Shown here piece after piece: positions 13,579 to 18,995 of a DNA stretch of 18,995 nt (the stretch's first letter is position 1; every line of letters starts with the position of its first letter). The notes under the pieces were generated by a model. The model did no database searches and was not told the DNA's origin. It saw only the letters and a program-made list of their open reading frames with translations. The DNA is from Spirochaetaceae bacterium (GTDB taxonomy: Bacteria; Spirochaetota; Spirochaetia; SZUA-6; Bin103). Made by a program: the position numbers and the translations under genes. The stretch is taken from positions 1 through 18,995 of the forward strand of contig JAPOQV010000350.1 in assembly GCA_026710565.1 (NCBI GenBank), given 5' to 3'.

Positions 13579-15377
13579 GCATCCTGCAGGCGCTTGCGTC
13601 CCACTACGACCGCCTGGTTAGTAAGGGCGACGCGCCGGACTATGGCTATTCTCAGGAGCGGATTTCCTTTGCGCTCGTACTGTCGCCCGAGGGCGACGTG
13701 GTGGATGTCGTGGACTGGAGGAATGTGTCGCTCAGGAGACCCCGGCCTCGGTTGTGCGAAGTGCCCCGGCCCGATCCGTCGCGCACATCGACTAGAGTAG
13801 TTTCCAATTTTCTGTGGGACAAGTCAGCCTATGTGCTCGGTGTTAAGCTCGAAAGGGACACCCGTCAGCCGATCTCCGCAGATCGCGAACATGATGCCTT
13901 CAGGTTGTTCCATGACCACCTGCTTACGGACGCGACCGATGATGGGCTGAAGGCTCTTCGCGCCTTCCTTGGAGGGTGGCGTGCGAGCAGCCACGCCACC
14001 CTTCCACACGCCGGCGACCTGCTTGACGCCAACATCGTGTTTCAGCTAGACGGCGAACGTCGGCTGATTCATCAGCGGCCCGCCGCCCGCCGGATCTGGG
14101 GCGACCACTTGGCGAGCCTGGACAGGCGGTCGGAAGTGTGTCTCGTTTCCGGCGTGTCCGCACCCATCGAACGTCTGCATCCCAAGGTAAAGGGCGTGGC
14201 AGGAGCCCAGTCTTCCGGCGCAGCGATCGTCTCATTCAACCTTGACGCCTTCACGTCCTATGGCAAAGAGCAGGGCGCCAATGCCCCGGTCTCGAAGAGA
14301 GCGGCATTCGCGTACACGGCGGCCTTGAACTCCTTGTTGACACCGGACAGAGGTCGCCGCATAAGAGTTGGTGATGCCACCACGGTCTTCTGGGCGGATG
14401 CGCCGGGGGACGAGGCCGCTGCGAGCAAGGCGGAAGATCTGTTCTCGATGCTTGCCGATCCACCACCGACGGATGAGGGAGAAGCCGCCCAGGTTCGAGG
14501 CCGCCTCGAGAGCGTTGCGGCAGGCCAGCCGATCGAGGTGATCGCCCCTGAGGTCAACGAGCATACGCGATTCTACGTACTCGGCCTCTCTCCCAACGCT
14601 GCACGCCTATCGATTCGCTTCTGGTTCGAGGACACTATCGGCGCTATGGCGCGTCGTATCGGCGAGCACTGGGGAGATCTCCGGCTCGACCCTGTTCCAT
14701 GGGTAACCGCGCCCGCCGCATGGCGGCTGCTCTACGAGACCGCCGTGCAGAGAAAGTCCGAGAACATCTCGCCGACCCTCGGAGGCGCACTGATGCGTGC
14801 CATACTCACCGGCAGTCGGTATCCTCAGTCGCTTCTCGCTGCCGTCATCATGCGAGTGCGGGCTGATGGCGCGGTCACGGGTGTACGCGCCGCAATTGCC
14901 AAAGCATGCGTACGGCGTGCGGAACGCCTCTCGAACCCCAACAACACGGAGGATCGCCTCGTGAGCCTTGATCGCCACAGTCACAACGCCGCCTACAATC
15001 TCGGCCGCCTGTTCGCAGCCTATGCGTACGCCGAGAAGAGCATCGCCGACCGGAACGCCACCATCCGGGACAAGTACGCGGGCTCCGCGTCGGCGACACC
15101 TCGTCGGGTCTTTCCTATGCTGATGCGAGGCTATGAACACAATCGAGCCGCGCTAGCGAAGGCTTCCGACGGGCAGAAGAGGAGCGCTGGCCGACGAGCC
15201 GACCGCGAGGTCGGCCAGATCCTTGAGCGACTTCCGGGAAGTGAGGATTTGCCGGCTACGCTTTCCCTTGAAGACCAAGCCCGATTCTTCGTCGGATATT
15301 ATCACCAGGAGACGGCCTTCTACACAAAGACCGCCCCTGAGGCGCATCAGCGCGATCCCGTGAATTCAGAGGAGTGA
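13575..15377 (+). CDS. cas8c: Cas8c (Csd1), type I-C Cascade large subunit
   Basis: 600 residues, ATG 13575 overlapping the cas5c stop by 4 bases, with AGAGG upstream. It is the Csd1/Cas8c family from its start (MSILQALASHYDRLVSKGDA) to the C-terminal signature YNLGRLFAAYAYAEKSIADR, ATIRDKYAGSASATPRRVFP and LSLEDQARFFVGYYHQ. Cas8c recognises the PAM and recruits Cas3. Length is usual for the family and no defect is visible. A second internal start in the C-terminal part gives the small subunit (separate entry). Confidence 0.95.
   Translation: MSILQALASHYDRLVSKGDAPDYGYSQERISFALVLSPEGDVVDVVDWRNVSLRRPRPRLCEVPRPDPSRTSTRVVSNFLWDKSAYVLGVKLERDTRQPISADREHDAFRLFHDHLLTDATDDGLKALRAFLGGWRASSHATLPHAGDLLDANIVFQLDGERRLIHQRPAARRIWGDHLASLDRRSEVCLVSGVSAPIERLHPKVKGVAGAQSSGAAIVSFNLDAFTSYGKEQGANAPVSKRAAFAYTAALNSLLTPDRGRRIRVGDATTVFWADAPGDEAAASKAEDLFSMLADPPPTDEGEAAQVRGRLESVAAGQPIEVIAPEVNEHTRFYVLGLSPNAARLSIRFWFEDTIGAMARRIGEHWGDLRLDPVPWVTAPAAWRLLYETAVQRKSENISPTLGGALMRAILTGSRYPQSLLAAVIMRVRADGAVTGVRAAIAKACVRRAERLSNPNNTEDRLVSLDRHSHNAAYNLGRLFAAYAYAEKSIADRNATIRDKYAGSASATPRRVFPMLMRGYEHNRAALAKASDGQKRSAGRRADREVGQILERLPGSEDLPATLSLEDQARFFVGYYHQETAFYTKTAPEAHQRDPVNSEE
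14961..15377 (+). CDS. cas11c: Cas11c small subunit from an internal start in cas8c
   Basis: An in-frame GTG at codon 463 of cas8c is preceded by GGAGG (14948-14952) with 8-base spacing, a strong Shine-Dalgarno inside a coding region. The product would be 138 residues starting VSLDRHSHNAAYNLGRLF and ending at the cas8c stop. In type I-C systems the small subunit Cas11c is known to be translated independently from the 3' part of cas8c, and the start lies just before the same YNLGRLF block here. Cas11c forms the belly of Cascade and stabilises the R-loop. The ribosome site is seen; its use is inferred from the family. Confidence 0.7.
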   Translation: MSLDRHSHNAAYNLGRLFAAYAYAEKSIADRNATIRDKYAGSASATPRRVFPMLMRGYEHNRAALAKASDGQKRSAGRRADREVGQILERLPGSEDLPATLSLEDQARFFVGYYHQETAFYTKTAPEAHQRDPVNSEE

Positions 15378-15379
15378 GC

Positions 15380-16306
15380 ATGACCGTGAGCCCCATCAAC
15401 AACCGATACGACTTCGTATATCTCTTCGACGTCACCAACGGCAACCCCAACGGTGACCCGGACGCGGGCAACATGCCGCGCCTGGATCCGGAAACGAATC
15501 AGGGATTGGTGTCGGACGTGTGTCTCAAGCGCAAGGTTCGGAACTACATCCAGCTTCTCGGAAAGGACGGCTGTGAAATCTTCATCCAGGAGAAGCGCCC
15601 CTTGAATCCCTTGATCGCGGAGGCGTGCAAGGAGAACGGCCAACCAGATCACAGCAAATCCGGGGGTTGGGACACTCAGAGGGCAAAAAGGCGGTCGCAG
15701 AGCGACATCGCGGATCTGCAAGGGTGGCTTTGCAGCAAGTACTTTGACATCCGGACGTTCGGCGCAGTGATGTCCACCGGTCCCAACGCCGGTCAGATGA
15801 GAGGCCCGGTGCAGTTTACGTTCTCGCGCTCGGTCGAACCGATCGTGCCGCTCGAACAAACGATCACGCGCGTCACGGATGTGGACCACGAAGAGGGTGA
15901 GATGGGACGCAAGCACATCGTGCCGTATGGCCTGTACCGCGGGCACGGTTACGTCTCCGCATGCCTTGCTGGCGGAGCCGGCAAGGGCACCGGGTTCTCC
16001 GAGGCAGACTTGGAGTTGCTATGGACGGCGCTTGAACAGATGTTCGATCATGACCGCTCGGCGGCCCGGGGCGAGATGGCTGCTCGCCGTCTGATCATCT
16101 TCAAGCATGACAGCGCGCTCGGCAGCGCTGCCGCCCATCGATTGTTCGATCGGGTTACCGTACGGCGGGTGTTCGAAGGCGACGAGTTCGAGCCTGACGA
16201 GAGTCGCGCCCGCACGCTGCCGCCGGCGCGGTGTTACGCTGACTACGCAGTTCACGTCGACGACAGCGATGTTCCCGACGGAGTCACCATAGTCGACCGG
16301 ATCTGA
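15380..16306 (+). CDS. cas7c: Cas7c (Csd2), type I-C Cascade backbone subunit
   Basis: 308 residues. ATG 15380 has AGAGGAG (15368-15374) 5 bases upstream, better than the GTG at 15374 that overlaps the cas8c stop. Cas7c polymerises along the crRNA spacer. The N-terminus NNRYDFVYLFDVTNGNPNGD then PDAGNMPRLDPETNQGLVSD is the typical Csd2 start; later FDIRTFGAVMSTGPNAGQMR and GPVQFTFSRSVEPI are equally conserved. Full length, no anomaly, two bases after cas8c. Confidence 0.95.
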   Translation: MTVSPINNRYDFVYLFDVTNGNPNGDPDAGNMPRLDPETNQGLVSDVCLKRKVRNYIQLLGKDGCEIFIQEKRPLNPLIAEACKENGQPDHSKSGGWDTQRAKRRSQSDIADLQGWLCSKYFDIRTFGAVMSTGPNAGQMRGPVQFTFSRSVEPIVPLEQTITRVTDVDHEEGEMGRKHIVPYGLYRGHGYVSACLAGGAGKGTGFSEADLELLWTALEQMFDHDRSAARGEMAARRLIIFKHDSALGSAAAHRLFDRVTVRRVFEGDEFEPDESRARTLPPARCYADYAVHVDDSDVPDGVTIVDRI

Positions 16307-16318
16307 CGCTCCGAAACG

Positions 16319-16954
16319 ATGGTGGATGATGGGCAGATCGGCGAAGACGAGCTGATCCCGATTTCGGCACTGCAGCACATGCTCTACTGCCCACGGCAGT
16401 GCGCGCTCATCCATATCGAGCGACAATGGTCTGAAAACCGCCTGACCGCGGAAGGCAGGGTGCTGCACGAGCGCGCCGACGCGGGTGCACCTGAGAGTAG
16501 GAAAGGCTTGCGGATCGAGCGAAGCGTCGGTTTGCGCTCGCTGAGGCTCGGTGTGTCCGGCGTTGCCGATGTGGTGGAGATGCACGAAGGCGGTCGACCT
16601 TACCCGGTCGAGTACAAACGCGGACGGCCGAAGGCACATCGGGCCGACGAAGTCCAACTCTGCGCTCAGGCGATGTGTCTGGAGGAGATGGTCCGCTCAC
16701 CGGTGCCCGAGGGCGCCCTATTCTATGGCCGCACGCGACGCCGCAAGGTCGTGGCGTTCGACCCCGCGCTACGGGCGCTTACCACTCGAATTGCAGCCGA
16801 TACGCGGCGTATGTTGACGATGAACCACACGCCAGCTCCGGAGTTCGAGGCCCGCAAGTGCAATGCCTGCTCGCTCAAGGAAGCATGTCAGCCCGAAAGC
16901 CCGCGGCGAGCCGGCGCGGTAGACCGTTGGCTCAAGCGCGCCATCGAGAGCTGA
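16319..16954 (+). CDS. cas4: Cas4, iron-sulfur exonuclease for spacer acquisition
   Basis: 211 residues, ATG 16319, 12 bases after cas7c, with a weak ribosome site. The RecB-like nuclease core has His50, Asp84 (GVADVVE), Glu98-Tyr-Lys100 (PVEYKRGR) and Gln113. Cys24 and Cys28 (YCPRQC) with Cys181, Cys184 and Cys190 (KCNACSLKEAC) supply the ligands of the iron-sulfur cluster. Cas4 trims prespacers and selects those with a correct PAM, working with Cas1-Cas2, whose genes follow directly. Length and residues are normal for type I-C. Confidence 0.95.
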   Translation: MVDDGQIGEDELIPISALQHMLYCPRQCALIHIERQWSENRLTAEGRVLHERADAGAPESRKGLRIERSVGLRSLRLGVSGVADVVEMHEGGRPYPVEYKRGRPKAHRADEVQLCAQAMCLEEMVRSPVPEGALFYGRTRRRKVVAFDPALRALTTRIAADTRRMLTMNHTPAPEFEARKCNACSLKEACQPESPRRAGAVDRWLKRAIES

Positions 16955-16964
16955 TACTTCACCG

Positions 16965-18005
16965 ATGCGACGCCATCTGAATACGCTGTATGTGACGACC
17001 GAGAACGCTTGGCTTCACAAGGACGGAGAGAATGTCGTCGTAAAGGTAGACGGCACGGAGCGCGGCCGGGTCCCTGTGCACCTGATCGGCGGCCTCGTGT
17101 GCTTTGGGTCCGTCGGAGTCTCGCCTCCCCTGATCGGTCACTGCGCGCAACAAGGCGTGTGTATCTCGATGATGAGCCGGAATGGACGCTTCCTTGCCCG
17201 GATCGAAGGCCCGACATCCGGCAACGTGCTGCTCCGTCGGGGCCAGTATCGCGCCACGGACGACCAGGATGAGACATCGGCTCTGGTCCGCAATATGGTA
17301 GCGGGAAAGGTCCTCAACCAGCGTACGGTCGTTCGACGTGCTCTGCGAGATCACGGCACCAGCGTAGCGCAGAAGGCCCGCGACCGGCTGGCGATCTGCG
17401 AGCGACGCTTGAGTGACGCCGCACGAAGAACCACACGATCGTCCACCGTCGACTCGCTCAGGGGGATCGAAGGGGAAGCTGCACGAGCCTATTACGAGAC
17501 ATTCGACGACCTGATCCTCATCGACGATTCCGGGTTCGCGTTCATCCGCCGGTCGCGGCGGCCGCCGCTCGATCCGGTGAACGCGTTGTTGTCCTTCCTG
17601 TATACGCTCCTCGTGCATGATTGCCGATCAGCGCTGGAGACGGTGGGCCTGGATCCTGCGGTAGGTTTCCTGCACCGGGAGCGTCCAGGGCGCCCGAGCC
17701 TTGCGCTCGACCTTATGGAGGAGATGCGTCCGGTCATCGCAGACCGCCTCGCGCTATCCTTGATCAATCGGCGACAACTGTCCGTCCGCGATTTCGAGAC
17801 ATCGGTGAGCGGAGCCGTGATGTTGCGTGAAGACGCAAGGAAGACGACAATCGTAGCTTACCAGGAACGAAAGAAGAATGAGCTCACTCACCCATTCCTA
17901 AAGGAGAGGACTACGATTGGTCTGGTACCGTTCGTGCAGGCAAAGCTGATGGCTCGTCGACTACGTGGAGATCTGGACGGCTATCCGCCGTTCCTCTGGA
18001 GGTAG
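16965..18005 (+). CDS. cas1: Cas1, spacer integrase
   Basis: 346 residues, ATG 16965, 10 bases after cas4. The protein reads MRRHLNTLYVTTENAWLHKD at its start. The metal-binding catalytic residues are all present: Glu169 in GIEGEAARAYY, His237 in VGFLHRERPG and Asp249 in SLALDLMEEM. Cas1 with Cas2 inserts new spacers at the leader end of the array. The C-terminal part (RRQLSVRDFETSVSGAVML) fits type I-C Cas1. The gene is intact and lies 8 bases before cas2. Confidence 0.96.
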   Translation: MRRHLNTLYVTTENAWLHKDGENVVVKVDGTERGRVPVHLIGGLVCFGSVGVSPPLIGHCAQQGVCISMMSRNGRFLARIEGPTSGNVLLRRGQYRATDDQDETSALVRNMVAGKVLNQRTVVRRALRDHGTSVAQKARDRLAICERRLSDAARRTTRSSTVDSLRGIEGEAARAYYETFDDLILIDDSGFAFIRRSRRPPLDPVNALLSFLYTLLVHDCRSALETVGLDPAVGFLHRERPGRPSLALDLMEEMRPVIADRLALSLINRRQLSVRDFETSVSGAVMLREDARKTTIVAYQERKKNELTHPFLKERTTIGLVPFVQAKLMARRLRGDLDGYPPFLWR

Positions 18006-18013
18006 GTCCGACC

Positions 18014-18304
18014 GTGCTCATGCTCGTCACATACGACGTGGCCACCGGAGACTCCGCCGGGAGACGCCGTCTCCGTCGTGTCGCGCGATTGTGCCAGGAT
18101 TTTGGGCAGAGGGTACAGTACTCCGTCTTCGAGTGCCAGGTGGACCCCGCGCAGTGGTCGATACTGCGATCCCGCCTCATCGAGGAGATCGATGACAAGG
18201 TGGACAGCCTCCGTTTCTACCGCTTGGGAGCCAACTGGCGATCACGAGTGGAGCATGCGGGAGCAAAGGCGTCGTACGATCCCGATGGCCCGCTATTGCT
18301 CTGA
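18014..18304 (+). CDS. cas2: Cas2, adaptation complex subunit
   Basis: 96 residues from GTG 18014, which gives MLMLVTYDV and the usual length. ATG 18020 would drop two residues of the family-conserved start. GGAGG at the end of cas1 lies 11 bases upstream. The ferredoxin-like fold is marked by TYDVATGDSAGRRRLRRVAR, GQRVQYSVFECQVDPAQW and DSLRFYRLG. Cas2 bridges two Cas1 dimers during spacer integration. Last gene before the leader. Confidence 0.95.
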   Translation: MLMLVTYDVATGDSAGRRRLRRVARLCQDFGQRVQYSVFECQVDPAQWSILRSRLIEEIDDKVDSLRFYRLGANWRSRVEHAGAKASYDPDGPLLL

Positions 18305-18489
18305 CCTGAGAGTAGCGCGAACCAGAAGCGCACACGTCTTCCCAGCAACGTTCGCGCATGCTCAACGCCTACTCAGGTGCTCCGTTCCCTATTGCCAAGT
18401 GTCGATCGACGCAGCCAGCCAAGTTGAGGCGAAGTGTTCGCGCAAGACCGCGGATTTGCACCGATCCCATATGGAGTTACGATGACAGA
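18305..18489 (+). promoter_or_regulatory. CRISPR leader with promoter
   Basis: 185 bases between the cas2 stop and the first repeat, with no gene. TTGCAC (18456-18461), 16 bases, TACGAT (18478-18483) is a plausible promoter. Its start would fall at about 18490, the first base of repeat 1, so the precursor would have almost no leader RNA. The leader-proximal end is also where new spacers would be inserted. Confidence 0.6.
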
Positions 18490-18995
18490 GTCGCTTCCCG
18501 CGCGGGGGCGTGGATTGAAACTTGACCGTGGCTCGCGGGCTGGCGCCGATGGACAGACCGTCGCTTCCCGCGCGGGGGCGTGGATTGAAACTCAAAAGAG
18601 GAAGCACGAAGGTTCAAATGCAGATTGTCGCTTCCCGCGCGGGGGCGTGGATTGAAACTACTTCACCAGGCTTGCCGTCACCACTGCGGAGGCAGGTCGC
18701 TTCCCGCGCGGGGGCGTGGATTGAAACAAGTGGCTGCAGGCCCGATGGGAAGAGGTGTCCAACACGTCGCTTCCCGCGCGGGGGCGTGGATTGAAACTAC
18801 CAGGAAACCGTGAACGAATTGGCGCGGGTGCGCGTCGCTTCCCGCGCGGGGGCGTGGATTGAAACTTCTGTCGGGACAGCACCGTCTCCTGCGTCCGCGT
18901 CGCTTCCCGCGCGGGGGCGTGGATTGAAACTGGGGCAACTGATCCAGGACGACGGAACGAACGTCCCGTCGCTTCCCGCGCGGGGGCGTGGATTG
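18490..18995 (+). CRISPR. Type I-C CRISPR array, eight repeats visible, runs off the window
   Basis: The 32-base repeat starts GTCGCTTCCCG, continues CGCGGGGGC and ends GTGGATTGAAAC. It contains the palindrome CCCGCGCGGG, the stem recognised by Cas5c, and the type I-C-typical ATTGAAAC end. Repeats begin at 18490, 18560, 18627, 18696, 18766, 18834, 18899 and 18968; the last is cut after 28 bases by the window edge. All copies are identical over the visible length. Spacers 1-7 measure 38, 35, 37, 38, 36, 33 and 37 bases and are all different. Identical repeats beside an intact adaptation module suggest a maintained, probably functional array. The leader is on the left, so spacer 1 is the newest. 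Confidence 0.98.

Overview
This is a GC-rich bacterial window from an accessory (defence-type) region. The host cannot be named from sequence alone. The mix of a type I-C CRISPR-Cas locus, HicA/HicB-type genes and ISKra4, IS3 and IS1595 remnants fits a Gram-negative bacterium, but I see no taxonomic marker.

Left third (1-7.5 kb), a decayed defence island. A transposase tail (1-135) is followed by a large nuclease-methyltransferase-specificity fusion gene (350-3192, +) split by a one-base frameshift. Next, on the minus strand, come an IS1595-type transposase remnant (about 3195-3375), the C-terminal end of a superfamily 1 helicase with a frameshift (3460-4136), and a chimera of an IS3 orfB fragment and an ISKra4-type transposase (4288-5560). 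The ISKra4 part carries a hairpin upstream of its start that would sequester the ribosome binding site. A DNA methyltransferase gene is cut off at that element (5720-6265). An intact DUF6602-type, nuclease-like gene follows (6320-7489).

Middle (7.5-9.7 kb). A 420-residue ORF fuses the N-terminal half of an FAD-dependent amine oxidoreductase to the C-terminal beta-sandwich of a GH32 (invertase/levanase) enzyme. Two small possible antitoxin-type genes follow, one of them degraded.

Right half (9.7-19 kb), an apparently complete type I-C system on the plus strand in the usual order: cas3, cas5c, cas8c (with an internal start for the small subunit cas11c), cas7c, cas4, cas1, cas2, then a leader and an array running off the window (eight repeats visible, seven spacers). 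Cas3 is the target nuclease-helicase. Cas5c should process crRNA, since no cas6 is present. Cas8c, Cas11c and Cas7c with Cas5c form Cascade. Cas4-Cas1-Cas2 acquire spacers.

The unusual part is the 818-base gap between cas3 and cas5c. It holds a frameshifted hicA-like gene, a convergent HicB-like gene, and, right behind a good sigma-70-type promoter, two degenerate copies of the array's own repeat separated by 28 bases. That layout (promoter, pseudo-repeat, pseudo-spacer, pseudo-repeat inside a cas operon) is what a CreA-type CRISPR-regulated antitoxin RNA looks like. It is the best candidate here for an undescribed system. The main competing explanation is a decayed hicB coding sequence with chance similarity.
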